Assembly (NCBI RefSeq): GCF_900221005.1
Contig: NZ_OBQI01000004.1
Span: 186,001-250,000 of the forward strand
Length of the DNA: 64,000 nucleotides
Direction: 5' to 3'
Origin: Blastococcus aggregatus
GTDB taxonomy: Bacteria > Actinomycetota > Actinomycetes > Mycobacteriales > Geodermatophilaceae
Both the position numbers and the translations under genes were made by a program. The notes under the pieces were generated by a model. It had not been told where the DNA came from and did not search any database. It saw nothing but the letters and a program-made list of their open reading frames with translations. Positions 1 to 9,152 of this stretch are shown here, piece after piece; position 1 is the first letter of the stretch; each line of letters starts with the position of its first letter.

Positions 1-32
1 CACGATGGCCAGGCGCTACGGACGGGCAGTGT

Positions 33-395
33 CTAGGCGGCACCCCCCTGCAGGTGGCGCACGACCGCGCCGAGCTCGGCCGACGGCGAGACGTCGACGT
101 ACTCGCAGTCCTCGAGTGCCTCCGGCGCGTGCCCGGGCGCCCAGTAGAAGGCCTGCCCCGCCTCGTAGGTGGAGTCGCCGTCCTTGGTGTGCATGACCAG
201 CCGGCCGGAGATCATGTAGCCCCAGTGCGGGCACTGGCAGAGGTCACCGGGCAGGCCGGTCAGACCCGGCCGGAGGTCCGCTCCCGCAGGAAGGCGCACC
301 CAGGCGATGCTGTTCTCGCCGAACGGGTCGGTCCGGAACTCGACACCCCCGTCCTCGATCGCCATGGGCAGGTCCGTGCGGTTGAGAACGCGCAT
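33..395 (-). CDS. Cupin-fold domain protein
   Basis: A 120-residue single-domain protein with a cupin-like core around residues 60-105 (CPHWGYMISGRLVMHT, then YEAGQAFYWAPGHAPEA). The His residues in this core could bind a metal, as in the family. The start at 395 is chosen because GAGGAGAC lies just upstream of the ATG. It is the second gene after the flavin oxidase, 38 nt downstream on the same strand, so the two are probably cotranscribed. The substrate is unknown. The role is uncertain: it could be a small-molecule binding or protective protein. Confidence 0.75.
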   Translation of the reverse strand: MRVLNRTDLPMAIEDGGVEFRTDPFGENSIAWVRLPAGADLRPGLTGLPGDLCQCPHWGYMISGRLVMHTKDGDSTYEAGQAFYWAPGHAPEALEDCEYVDVSPSAELGAVVRHLQGGAA

Positions 396-433
396 GATGT
401 CTCCTCGGTTCGGGTGCCGCGGTGGGCACCGGA

Positions 434-1804
434 TCAGGGCTCGATGTTCTGGTTCAGGTGGAACAGGTTGGCGGGGTCGTAGCGCCGCTTCACCTCCCGC
501 AGGCGGGCGTGGTTGGCGCCGTAGTTGGCCCCGGCCCGCGACTGGTCGTCGGCGGACGCGAAGTTGACGTAGCCGCCGGTCTCGGAGTGCGGGGCGATCG
601 CGGCGTAGTAGTCGCGGACCCACGCCGTGTTGCGCTCGTTGTCCGCCGGGTCCGGCCACATGCCGGCGATCACGGGGGCGAACGACGCGTCACGGTGCCC
701 GAAGGCCGTGGCGTCGCGCGCCACGTCGTGGACGGCGCCGTTGATCGGGTACAGGTGCACCGTGGAGTTGACGGTCGGCACCTTGGGTCCGTGCTCCATG
801 TGAGCGGCGATCGCCTCGTCGGTCAGCTCCCGGACGAAGGCCGCCTTCCAGTAGTGCTGGAGGCCGGGCGGCACCAGGCCGTCGAAGGCGCTGTTCAGTG
901 CCGCATACGGCATCTCGCCGACGTGCTCGGCCACCGGGTGGGCGACCTGCCGGAAACCGTCGAGGAGGGCCTCGCCCTCGGTGGCCGAGCCGGTCCAGCA
1001 GGACACCACGGCCACGAACGGCTCCCCGACCCGGTTCTCCGGGACGAACGGCAGCGGCGGGGCGATCTGGAAGGCCGGGAAGCCGCCGTACTCGCGCGGC
1101 GCCGTCCGGATGAAGTCCCGGAAGTGCGCCAGCACGGCCGCCCCGTCCGCCAGCTCGAAGAACATCGGACCGCCGTAGACGGTGGTCACCGGGTGCAGCC
1201 GGTAGGTGAACCGGGTGACCACGCCGAAATTGCCCCCGCCTCCGCGCAACGCCCAGAACAGGTCCGGGTGCTCGGACTCGCTCGCGGTCACGACCGATCC
1301 GTCGGCGGTCACCACCTCGGCCGCCAGGACGTTGTCGCAGGAGAGCCCGTAGCCGCGGGAGAGATAGCCGATGCCGCCCCCGAGGGTCAGGCCGCCGACG
1401 CCGGTGGTGGAGATGATGCCGCCGGTCGTCGCCAGCCCGTGGGCGGCGGTGACGTCGTTGAAGCGACCCCACGTGGTGCCGCCACCGGCGGTCGCGGTGC
1501 GGAAGGCGTCGTCGACGTCCACGGCCTGCAGGTCCGACAGGTCCGCCACGACCGCGTCGTCCGCAGTGCCGAAGCCGGGCACGCTGTGCCCGCCGCCGCG
1601 GACGGCCAGCGGGCTGCCGGTCTCGGCGGCGTAGCGCACGGTCGCGACCACGTCGGCCGTGTCCGTGCACCGGACCACCACCGCCGGGTGCGCATCGATC
1701 ATCGCGTTGTAGACGTGCCGGGCGTCCTCGTAGGCCGCGTCCCCGGGGCGAACCAGGGGTCCGCTCACCCGTTCGGCGAGGGTGTCCAGTGCTGGCATGA
1801 CCAT
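434..1804 (-). CDS. FAD-linked oxidase, berberine-bridge (BBE) type
   Basis: A 456-residue oxidoreductase with an N-terminal FAD-binding type 4 domain (about residues 40-210) and a C-terminal BBE tail ending YDPANLFHLNQNI. His73 in RGGGHS matches the residue that carries covalent FAD in this family. The second attachment Cys of bicovalent members is replaced (GGIISTTGVGG), so one covalent bond is likely. Such enzymes oxidise alcohols, sugars or aromatic metabolites; the substrate here is unknown. GGAGGAG precedes the ATG by about six bases. It is divergent from a large LuxR-type regulator across a 38-bp palindrome, so it is the likely target of that regulator. Confidence 0.9.
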   Translation of the reverse strand: MVMPALDTLAERVSGPLVRPGDAAYEDARHVYNAMIDAHPAVVVRCTDTADVVATVRYAAETGSPLAVRGGGHSVPGFGTADDAVVADLSDLQAVDVDDAFRTATAGGGTTWGRFNDVTAAHGLATTGGIISTTGVGGLTLGGGIGYLSRGYGLSCDNVLAAEVVTADGSVVTASESEHPDLFWALRGGGGNFGVVTRFTYRLHPVTTVYGGPMFFELADGAAVLAHFRDFIRTAPREYGGFPAFQIAPPLPFVPENRVGEPFVAVVSCWTGSATEGEALLDGFRQVAHPVAEHVGEMPYAALNSAFDGLVPPGLQHYWKAAFVRELTDEAIAAHMEHGPKVPTVNSTVHLYPINGAVHDVARDATAFGHRDASFAPVIAGMWPDPADNERNTAWVRDYYAAIAPHSETGGYVNFASADDQSRAGANYGANHARLREVKRRYDPANLFHLNQNIEP

Positions 1805-1904
1805 GGCTGCTCCTCCGGTCCGGTCCGCCGCTCCGGCGGGACACGGCCGACGCTAGGGACGTCGAGGGAGCCGGCACATGACCAGAAGTGCGGAACTTCC
1901 CCCC

Positions 1905-1942
1905 GCGGGAGCGCATGACCAGATCTGGTCATGCGCTCCCGC
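1905..1942. promoter_or_regulatory. 38-bp perfect palindrome, probable operator
   Basis: The bases from 1905 to 1942 read identically on both strands, centred between 1923 and 1924 (core CATGACCAGATCTGGTCATG). A further half-site, CATGACCAGA, lies at 1877-1886. The palindrome sits between the divergent flavin oxidase and LAL regulator genes, so a dimeric regulator probably binds here. Which protein binds is an inference; the adjacent LuxR-type protein is the first candidate. Confidence 0.75.
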
Positions 1943-1954
1943 ACCGCCGGGGTC

Positions 1955-1960
1955 TAGCGT
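1955..1960 (+). promoter_or_regulatory. -10 element (TAGCGT), leaderless start
   Basis: TAGCGT fits the actinobacterial TANNNT -10 pattern and ends 7 nt before the GTG at 1968. No Shine-Dalgarno sequence is visible before that GTG. The arrangement suggests a leaderless transcript starting at the start codon, with the 38-bp palindrome covering the -35 region. Confidence 0.5.
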
Positions 1961-1967
1961 CGGACGG

Positions 1968-4847
1968 GTGTCCGGCTGGGCGCCACCACCGCTGCCGGCG
2001 CGCTGGTCGGCACCCGCGCGCCCGGCGTTCGTCGGCCGGTGGGCCGAGCTCGCCACCTTCGAGGAGGTCTGGACCGCGGTGCTCGCCGGCAGCCGGCAGG
2101 TCGTCTTCGTCGGCGGGGGGCCGGGCGCCGGCAAGTCCCGCCTGCTCGCCGAGGTCGCCACGACCCTGCACCGGCACGGGGCGCTGGTGCTGGTCGGCAC
2201 CTGCGCCGCGGAGTTCGGGCCGCCCTACCAGCCGTTCGGGGAGCCGCTCGGGGCGCTGCTCGGCGCCCGGCCGGGGACCGGGCAGGACGAGCGGTTGTCG
2301 ACCCTGGCCGGGAGGGGGCCGCCGGAGGACGCCGGCGCCCCCTCGCACGAGTACCGGCGGGTGCTCTACGACGCCGCGGTCGACGCCGTCTGCGATGCCT
2401 CTTCCCGGCAGCCGCTCGTCCTGGCGCTGGAGGACCTGCACTGGGCCGGGCCCTCCTCGCTGCAACTGCTGGACCACCTGGTCGAACGGACCGCGGACTG
2501 CCCCGTCCTGGTGCTCGGCACGCACCGCACCACAGCGCCGGACCGCTCAGCGGGACTGGTGCGGACCATCGGGCAGCTCTACCGGCTCGACGGTGTGCGC
2601 CGGCTGGACCTGGCCGGCCTGGCGACCGAGGACATCGCCCAGTACCTGGTCCAGGAGGGCCGGCTCTCCCCGCGCGCCGCCCGCGGCGCCGCCGCCGTCC
2701 TGCGGGACCAGACCGGCGGCAACCCGTTCTTCCTGCGCGAGCTGTGGCGGGACCACGCCGCGCGCGGCGGGGCGCTGCTCGTCGGCCGGCAGGCGCCGGC
2801 CTCGGTGCGCGACACGATCCTCGCGCGGCTGGAACGCCTGCCCCTGCCCGCGCGGCAGACCGTCGAGCTGGCCGCCGTCGTGGGCGAGGACGTCGACGTG
2901 GCCACGGTGCTCACGGCCTCCCACTGGAGCCGCGGGACGACGCTGGCCGGGCTGGACGAGGCCGTCGCGTTCGGGCTGCTGGAGCCGGTGCCGCCCGGGG
3001 ACGACGTCCTGCGCTTCCCCCACGCACTGTGCCGGCAGGCGGTCCTGGACCTGATGCCGGCCTCCCGTCGTCTCCAGCAGCACGCCGGCGTGGCGTTGGC
3101 GGTGGAGGCGACCGTTCCTCCCTCGGAGCGACGGACCCAGCAGCTGGCCTTCCACTTCGCCCAGGCGCAAGCCCTCGGCCATGCCGCCCGGGCGGTGCAC
3201 TACCTGACCGAGGCGGCCCGGTCCGCGGCGCGCGGCCTCGCCCACGAGGACGCGGCGGGCTGGTTCGAGCAGGCCGCCGCGCTCTGCGAGGACGACGCCG
3301 AGAGCTGCGGGCTGGTGCTCTCGGCAGCGGGCAGCCACCTCCTCGCCGGCGACTTCGCCCGCGCCCGGGAGCTCGCCGAGCGGGTGGCCACCGGAACGGG
3401 GGTTGCCGCGCAACGACTGGCGGCCGCGGTCGCGTACGAGGACGCGTCCTGGCGCCCCGGTCTCCCCGGTCACCGGGCGGTGGACCTCCTGGGCACGGCC
3501 CTCGCAGCCGTCGAGGCAGACCCGACCGACCCGGGCCACGTGCGGGGCCTGGCCAGCCTCGGCCGGGCGATGGCCTTCACCGGCGCCACCGCGGAGGCCG
3601 ATGCCTTCGGCCGCCGCGCGGTGGCCCTCGCCCGAGAGCTCGGGAACGACGACCTGCTCGCCCATACCCTGCAGGCCAGTCTCTGGAACGGCCTGCGGCC
3701 GGAGGACGCGCCGGACAAGTTCGCCCGCGCCGGGGAGCTGTCCCGGCTGGCCGACCGGACGGGGGCGCTGGGGCACCTCGGACCTGCGGCCTACTACCGC
3801 GGCGTCATCTCCTACCTGCAGGGTGAGCCGGTCGCCCTCGCGCAGGCCCACGGCGACCTGGTGCGGGTGGCCCGGGCCACGGGGCAGACCTTCTTCGAGT
3901 ACATGGCCGGCTGCGTGAGCTACGCCCGGCAGTTCAGCGCCGGCGATTTCGCGGCGGCACACCGCACCTGCGGCGAGTTGCAGGACCTGGGCACGTCGTT
4001 CGGCAGCGACGACACCGAGGGCCCCTGCGCCGTGCAGAGCTACATGATCCGGCGAGAGAACGGGGCGGTCGAACGGGTCCGCGCCCTGATCACGGGGGCC
4101 GAGCGGCCCGAGGAGCACTGGGCGCCGGGCCTGCTCGCGCTCTACACCGAACTGGAGCTGCCCGGGCCGGCGGCGCGACTGCTGGCCTGGCTGCTCGACG
4201 GGGAACTGGCCCGGCACGAGGACTCCGCGCAGTGGCCCTGCGTCCTGGTCTACGCGATCGAGGCGGCGCTGTACCTGGAGGACGAGTCGGCCGCGAGGGC
4301 GCTGCGACCGATGATCGGTGAGTACGCCGGCACCAACCTCGTCGCCGGCCAGTTCGTCGCCGTGTTCGGGAGCGCGGACCGGTACCTGGGCGCCCTGGAC
4401 TCGCTGCTCGGCAGGACGGGAGCAGCGGACAGCCTGGCCGCGGCCCTCGAGATGGACATCCGGATGGGCTCCGCCGTGCACGAGGCGCACACGCTCGTGG
4501 CACAGGTGCTCCACGGCCGCCGGGCCGGTACCGACGGCCGGCTGCTGGAGGAGCTCTCCGGACGGGCCCGGCGACTGGCCGAACCGCTGGGTCTCCGGCG
4601 GGTGCTGCGACTGCTCGGTGGGCCGGCGCCCCGTGCGCCGGCACACTCACCCGGCGGGCTGACCTCCCGCGAGACGGAGGTGCTGCAGCTGCTCGGTGCG
4701 GGCCTGCTCAACCGTGAGATCGCCCAGCGGCTGGTCATCAGCGAGAACACCGCGGCCAACCACGTGCGCAGCATCCTGGCGAAGACCGGCTCCGCGAACC
4801 GGACGCAAGCAGCCATGTTCGCCGCCGCACAGGGACTGCTCGACTAG
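1968..4847 (+). CDS. LAL-family (large ATP-binding LuxR) transcriptional regulator
   Basis: A 959-residue STAND-type regulator. An AAA-like ATPase is at the N-terminus, with Walker A GGGPGAGKS near residues 49-57 and Walker B LVLALEDLHW. A long helical, TPR-like middle follows. A LuxR helix-turn-helix sits at the extreme C-terminus (LTSRETEVLQLLGAGLLNREIA). Family members use ATP and ligand state to control activator function. The GTG at 1968 is preferred because it is spaced correctly behind a -10 hexamer; upstream in-frame starts would place the operator palindrome inside the gene. It is divergent from the flavin oxidase and probably regulates it and itself. Confidence 0.88.
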   Translation: MSGWAPPPLPARWSAPARPAFVGRWAELATFEEVWTAVLAGSRQVVFVGGGPGAGKSRLLAEVATTLHRHGALVLVGTCAAEFGPPYQPFGEPLGALLGARPGTGQDERLSTLAGRGPPEDAGAPSHEYRRVLYDAAVDAVCDASSRQPLVLALEDLHWAGPSSLQLLDHLVERTADCPVLVLGTHRTTAPDRSAGLVRTIGQLYRLDGVRRLDLAGLATEDIAQYLVQEGRLSPRAARGAAAVLRDQTGGNPFFLRELWRDHAARGGALLVGRQAPASVRDTILARLERLPLPARQTVELAAVVGEDVDVATVLTASHWSRGTTLAGLDEAVAFGLLEPVPPGDDVLRFPHALCRQAVLDLMPASRRLQQHAGVALAVEATVPPSERRTQQLAFHFAQAQALGHAARAVHYLTEAARSAARGLAHEDAAGWFEQAAALCEDDAESCGLVLSAAGSHLLAGDFARARELAERVATGTGVAAQRLAAAVAYEDASWRPGLPGHRAVDLLGTALAAVEADPTDPGHVRGLASLGRAMAFTGATAEADAFGRRAVALARELGNDDLLAHTLQASLWNGLRPEDAPDKFARAGELSRLADRTGALGHLGPAAYYRGVISYLQGEPVALAQAHGDLVRVARATGQTFFEYMAGCVSYARQFSAGDFAAAHRTCGELQDLGTSFGSDDTEGPCAVQSYMIRRENGAVERVRALITGAERPEEHWAPGLLALYTELELPGPAARLLAWLLDGELARHEDSAQWPCVLVYAIEAALYLEDESAARALRPMIGEYAGTNLVAGQFVAVFGSADRYLGALDSLLGRTGAADSLAAALEMDIRMGSAVHEAHTLVAQVLHGRRAGTDGRLLEELSGRARRLAEPLGLRRVLRLLGGPAPRAPAHSPGGLTSRETEVLQLLGAGLLNREIAQRLVISENTAANHVRSILAKTGSANRTQAAMFAAAQGLLD

Positions 4848-4878
4848 CGACTCGGGCAGCGGACGTCCGAGCGGCCGG

Positions 4879-5148
4879 TCAGAGCGGCGCCATCGAGCCG
4901 TCGGGGCGCACCGTCGCCGACATCTCGACGACGACATCCGCCGGCAGCCCGGCACGCGCGGCGGCCCGCCGGATCGCCTCGGCGGAGGGCGCTTCGTACA
5001 GGCAGTACGTCTTCCGCTTGTCGGCGGACAGGAACGAGTAGAGCCACTCGACACCTTCGTCGGCGTTGATCCGGTTGACGCCGTCCGCATCGTCGGCCGT
5101 GAGTTCGAGGTCGTCGGCATAGCGGCGCTCGATCATGAAGACAGGCAT
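4879..5148 (-). CDS. DUF4242 domain protein
   Basis: An 89-residue protein covering the DUF4242 fold from end to end (MPVFMIERRYADDLE at the start, KTYCLYEAPSAEAIRRAA in the middle). Relatives include small ferredoxin-like alpha/beta proteins, one of which from Streptomyces has been reported to bind nickel. The function here is unknown. AAGGG lies before the ATG, and ACCGTA at 5175-5180 reads TACGGT on the gene strand, a possible -10. It converges with the LAL regulator and diverges from the next gene. Confidence 0.8.
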   Translation of the reverse strand: MPVFMIERRYADDLELTADDADGVNRINADEGVEWLYSFLSADKRKTYCLYEAPSAEAIRRAAARAGLPADVVVEMSATVRPDGSMAPL

Positions 5149-5382
5149 CGTCGGGCCCTTCGACGGAGAGTGCGACCGTACGCGCCGACGCCCGCGTGGC
5201 GGTGTTCTCGGCGCCGGACGCACTGCTTCGTCAGCGCACGTGCCGGCTTCCGCCGGCTCCATCAGCGGGTGTCGTCGACGAGGACGGCGGCCCGGGACGA
5301 TGGTCCGTCACACGAGGAATCGTCCGGCCCTCCCGGTCCCGGAGCCGTCCGGGCAACCGTTACCGGTGAGGAAGGGAAGGCC

Positions 5383-6882
5383 GTGACCCGCACGGAAGGG
5401 CCGAGGGCCGGCGACGAGCGGCCGCATCGCTGGTCCTGGGCGACCCGAGCGCGCGGGTCGTGGCGGCCGGCGACCCAGCTGCCGCAGGTCGGCGGCGCCT
5501 GGTCGCAACGGCGGGTCCGGTCCGGCCTCGGGCGGCACCTGGAACGAAGCCGGGACCGCTGGCCGCCGCCGGCGGGACGGCGGGGTCCCGTGCAGGTCGC
5601 CGAGGGCGTCCAGGGCGTCACGCTGGGCCGCGGATTCCCCGCCTCCAACGTCTACTTCGTGCGTTCCGGTGACTCATGGGCGCTGATCGATGCGGGCTGG
5701 GCAGGCGACGCCGGCGCGATCCGACGGACGGCCGAGTCGCTGTTCGGCCCTGGCGCGCGCCCGGCGGCGATCCTGCTCACCCACATCCATCCCGACCACT
5801 CGGCTGCCGCCGGCGAGCTCGCCCGGACGTGGGAGGTGGCGGTCCACGTCCACCCCGACGAGCTGCCGATGGGATCCGGTCGGTACCTGCCCGAGTTCGA
5901 CATGCCGCTGGACCACTGGGTCGTCATGCCCATCATGCGTCTGCTGCCGGCCGGCACCCGGTCCCGCATCGAGGCAGCCGGTGACATCACCGATGTCATC
6001 CGCGGCCTCCCGCCAGGGGGTGCCGTACCCGGGCTGCCGGACTGGGAGTGGATCGCCGCCCCGGGGCACACCCCCGGCTCCGTCGCCTATCTGCGGCGCC
6101 GCGACGGCGTGCTGGTCTCCGGGGACGCCATCCTCACCGTCGACCCGAACTCGGTCTCCGGCATCCTCTCCGCCCGGCAGAAGCCCGCCGGGCCGCCCTG
6201 GTACTCGACGTGGAACCGGCGCGCGGCTCGAGAGTCCATCGCGGCGCTGGCCGCCCTGACTCCCCGGGTGCTGGCGCCGGGGCACGGGTATCCGGTGGCC
6301 GTCGGGACGGCGGAGGTGCTGCAGGCCCTCGCCGACGACGGCCGCAGTCGCCGGCTGCGAATGGTCGACCGGCTCCTCGTCCGGGTCGGGGATCCGCGCG
6401 CGGACCGCTATCGGCCACCTCCACGGCTCTACGCCCGCCTCCAGTGGCTGGGGCACGCGCTGACCGGCCTGGGCCTGAGCCCGCGCTACGTGGTCACCCT
6501 CGAGGTGCCCGGCCGCCGCAGCGGCGTCCTCCGGCGCACCGACCTGGTGCGAGCGGAGCACGGCGGTCAGGACTACCTGGTCTCCCTCACCGGCGAGTCG
6601 GAGTGGGTCCGCAACGTCCGGGCGGCCCGCGGTCGCGTCGTGCTGGCCCGCCGGGGGCGTCGCCAGGTGGTGACGCTGGTCGAGGTGCCGACGCCCGACC
6701 GCGCGCCGGTGATCCGCTCCTACGCGCTGCGGGCGGGGCGACGCCTGGGCAGCTCCGCCGTCAGCCGCGAGGCCCGGGCGTTCTTCGGCGTCGGGCCGGA
6801 CCTCGCCGTGGAGGAGATCGCCACCGTGGCCGACCGGTTCCCGACTTTCCGCGTCGTCCCGGATCCGGCGCACGACCCGTAG
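5383..6882 (+). CDS. Metallo-beta-lactamase-fold hydrolase fused to a DUF385 (F420 nitroreductase-like) domain
   Basis: A 499-residue two-domain protein. Residues from about 70 to 320 form a metallo-beta-lactamase fold with the zinc motif HIHPDH near 133-138 and later ligands in APGHTPGS and LAPGHG. Residues from about 367 to 495 match the DUF385/deazaflavin-dependent nitroreductase family (RYVVTLEVPGRRSG, then YLVSLTGESEWVRNVRAARG). The GTG at 5383 follows GAGGAAGGGAAGG. The open frame extends further upstream, but that part has no domain and would cross the divergent DUF4242 gene. The fusion suggests hydrolysis coupled to F420 or flavin chemistry on one substrate; the substrate is unknown. 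Confidence 0.85.
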   Translation: MTRTEGPRAGDERPHRWSWATRARGSWRPATQLPQVGGAWSQRRVRSGLGRHLERSRDRWPPPAGRRGPVQVAEGVQGVTLGRGFPASNVYFVRSGDSWALIDAGWAGDAGAIRRTAESLFGPGARPAAILLTHIHPDHSAAAGELARTWEVAVHVHPDELPMGSGRYLPEFDMPLDHWVVMPIMRLLPAGTRSRIEAAGDITDVIRGLPPGGAVPGLPDWEWIAAPGHTPGSVAYLRRRDGVLVSGDAILTVDPNSVSGILSARQKPAGPPWYSTWNRRAARESIAALAALTPRVLAPGHGYPVAVGTAEVLQALADDGRSRRLRMVDRLLVRVGDPRADRYRPPPRLYARLQWLGHALTGLGLSPRYVVTLEVPGRRSGVLRRTDLVRAEHGGQDYLVSLTGESEWVRNVRAARGRVVLARRGRRQVVTLVEVPTPDRAPVIRSYALRAGRRLGSSAVSREARAFFGVGPDLAVEEIATVADRFPTFRVVPDPAHDP

Positions 6883-6915
6883 GAGGCCCGGCGTGCCGAG
6901 CGCGACCCGGAGCAC

Positions 6916-8622
6916 TCACCGCCCGGCGCGGACTCGCTCCTGCCCCCGGGCGGCCGGTGCGGCCACGTGCTCGGCGGCATGGGCCACAGCCTCGGGGAAG
7001 GTGGCGAAGACGTGTCCGCGCTCGACCAGCGGCGCGAGCGTGCCGACGGCGGTGAGCAGCCGCCGGTGTTCCGCGTCATCACTCTTCACCAGCACCTCGA
7101 TGCCCTCGCGGCGCAGGTGCTCGACGATCTCGCCGAGCACCCGGGCGCCGGTGGCGTCGAGCAGGTCCAGTGCTCCGAGCCGGAGGATCACCACGCGCAC
7201 GTCCGTGGTGGCCGTGATCTCGCGGAGAAACCGGTCGGCGACGGCGAAGAACAGGGGGCCGTCCAGGCGGTAGGCCAGCACCTGCCCGGCGAGCAGGGCG
7301 TGCTCGGTGGCGCGGTCCACCCCGTCATCGGTCAGTGGTTCGGGCACCGCACGGGCGGTTCCGGCCAGCCGGACCAGGGCGAGGACTCCCGCGACGGCCA
7401 GTCCCACCTCGACGGCGGTGACGAGGTCGAAGGCGACGGTGCACAGGGCGGTGAGGACGAAGACCAGCGCGTCGCCGCGGGTGGAGGTCAGCACCGCGCG
7501 CGTCGTGTGCCGCTCGACCATCCGGTACGCGGTCACCAGCAGCACGCCGGCCAGCGCGACCAGCGGGATCCGCCCGACCAGATCGGAGGCGGCGTAGACG
7601 ATTCCCGCCAGCACCAGCGCATGGCTCAGCGCTGCGACGCGGGTGCTGGCGCCGGCCCGGGCGTTGACCGCCGTCCGGGCGATCGCGCCGGTCGCCGGCA
7701 GGCCGCCGCACAGACCCGACACCATGTTGGCCAGCCCCTGCCCGAACAACTCGCGGTCGGGATCGTGCCGCGGCACGTCGCTCATCCCGTCGGCGACGCG
7801 TGCCGACAGCAGGCTCTCCAGCCCGGCGAGGAACGCCACCACGGCCGCCGCGCCGATCAGGTCGCGGGCGTTGCCGAAGTCCGGGAGCGCCGGCACGGGA
7901 AGCGAGGAGGGCAGTGCGCCGATCCGGGCGACGCCGGCCCCGGACAGTTCGACGACGAGCGTGACGACGGCGATGGCGAGCAGGCTCGCCGGCAGCGACC
8001 GGTGCAGTCGCGGCAGCGCGGCGGTGAGCACCACCGACATCGCCAGGAGGCCGAGCACCACCCAGTCCGGTGCCGCGGCGAACCGGACCACGGCCACCGC
8101 GGCGGCCCCCACGGCGTTCTCGACCTCCGGTCGGGCGACCCCGAGGCCGCTCGGGATCTGCTGGGCGGCGATGACCACCGCGATGCCCAGGGTGAAGCCC
8201 TCCACGAGCGGCCAGGGCACGAAGGCCAGCAGCCGTCCCAGCCGCAGCACGGCCGCCACCACCACGAGGACGCCGGCCAGGACCGCCACCGGGTAGACCA
8301 CCTCGGGGCCGTGCGCGGCGACCAGCGGGACGAGCACCACGGTCATGGCCCCGGTCGGCCCCGAGACCTGGAGGGACGACCCGCCGAACACCGCCGCCAC
8401 CACGCCGGCGATGACCGCGGTGACCAGGCCGGGGGCCGCGCCCACGCCCGAGGCGACGCCGAAGCCGAGTGCCAGCGGGAGGGCGACCACGCCGACCGTG
8501 ACCCCAGCGACCAGATCGCGGGGCCAGGAGCGGCGCAGCCCGGCATAGTCCGCGCGCCGCGGCAGCAGTCCGAGGACCGGCCGGAGTGCGCGCGCGACCG
8601 TTCCCGCGCGGTCGCCACTCAC
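6916..8622 (-). CDS. SulP/SLC26 family anion transporter with STAS domain
   Basis: A 568-residue inner-membrane transporter. The SulP signature region (LVAGVTVGVVALPLALGFG) opens a core of about ten to twelve hydrophobic segments. The cytoplasmic STAS domain is at about residues 440-540 (LDGPLFFAVADRF, LRLGALDLLDATG). Family members move sulfate, bicarbonate or other anions; the substrate cannot be read from sequence. The GTG start at 8622 overlaps the stop of the ArsR gene by four bases (GTGA), so the two are translationally coupled and the repressor probably controls transport. Confidence 0.9.
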   Translation of the reverse strand: MSGDRAGTVARALRPVLGLLPRRADYAGLRRSWPRDLVAGVTVGVVALPLALGFGVASGVGAAPGLVTAVIAGVVAAVFGGSSLQVSGPTGAMTVVLVPLVAAHGPEVVYPVAVLAGVLVVVAAVLRLGRLLAFVPWPLVEGFTLGIAVVIAAQQIPSGLGVARPEVENAVGAAAVAVVRFAAAPDWVVLGLLAMSVVLTAALPRLHRSLPASLLAIAVVTLVVELSGAGVARIGALPSSLPVPALPDFGNARDLIGAAAVVAFLAGLESLLSARVADGMSDVPRHDPDRELFGQGLANMVSGLCGGLPATGAIARTAVNARAGASTRVAALSHALVLAGIVYAASDLVGRIPLVALAGVLLVTAYRMVERHTTRAVLTSTRGDALVFVLTALCTVAFDLVTAVEVGLAVAGVLALVRLAGTARAVPEPLTDDGVDRATEHALLAGQVLAYRLDGPLFFAVADRFLREITATTDVRVVILRLGALDLLDATGARVLGEIVEHLRREGIEVLVKSDDAEHRRLLTAVGTLAPLVERGHVFATFPEAVAHAAEHVAAPAARGQERVRAGR

Positions 8623-8999
8623 GGCCGCGGTCGTGATCGGTCGGCCAGCGCCACCGCGTCGTCGGCCTGGCCGAGGGCGGCGAGCAGCTCCCGGTCGTGC
8701 TCCAGCGTGCGCGTCAGCATCCGCCGGGCGACCGCCAGCAACTCGGCGGTCTGCGGATCGCGCAGCGAGCAGACGACCGTGTTCTTGACCCGCCGGCTGT
8801 CCACCAGCCCCACCCGACGCAGCACCGTCACCTGCTGGGACAGGTGCGACAGCTCCATCCCCGTCCCGCCGGCCAGCTCGCCCACGGTGTGCTCCCCCTC
8901 GGCCAGGAGCTCGAGGATCCGCACCCGCCCCGGATGAGCGAGTGCCTTGAACAGGTCGGCCTTGGCTTCGGTGACAGGACGACCGGGGGTGAACGGCAC
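8619..8999 (-). CDS. ArsR-family winged-helix repressor
   Basis: A 126-residue ArsR/SmtB-type protein with the usual winged helix (FKALAHPGRVRILELLAEGEHTVGELA, then LSHLSQQVTVLRRVGLV). It has a single Cys (VVCSL) and lacks the ELCVCDL-type metal site of arsenic or zinc sensors, so its signal is unlikely to be a classical metal. It is the first gene of a two-gene operon with the SulP transporter. ArsR-SulP pairs recur in actinobacteria; the inducer is unknown. Confidence 0.88.
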   Translation of the reverse strand: MPFTPGRPVTEAKADLFKALAHPGRVRILELLAEGEHTVGELAGGTGMELSHLSQQVTVLRRVGLVDSRRVKNTVVCSLRDPQTAELLAVARRMLTRTLEHDRELLAALGQADDAVALADRSRPRP

Positions 9000-9152
9000 G
9001 GCACCACTTTAGAACTTGATGGATCTGCCAAACAGTGTTCCCGCGTGTGACCTCGCTCGCCGGAGCCTCCGCCTCGATCCGCCTGCCGGCGCAGCGATGA
9101 GTTCGCCTCCCGCGCGCGGTCCAACCGGCGACCACCACGAACGAGGAGCCCC

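Noticed and set aside
434..4847. Secondary-metabolite cluster from the flavin oxidase and LAL regulator
   Set aside because: No polyketide, peptide synthetase or terpene genes are adjacent; the next genes are unrelated.
4696..5382. N-terminal extension of the MBL-DUF385 fusion
   Set aside because: It would overlap the LAL regulator end and the DUF4242 gene. It has no domain, and the GTG at 5383 has a good ribosome site.
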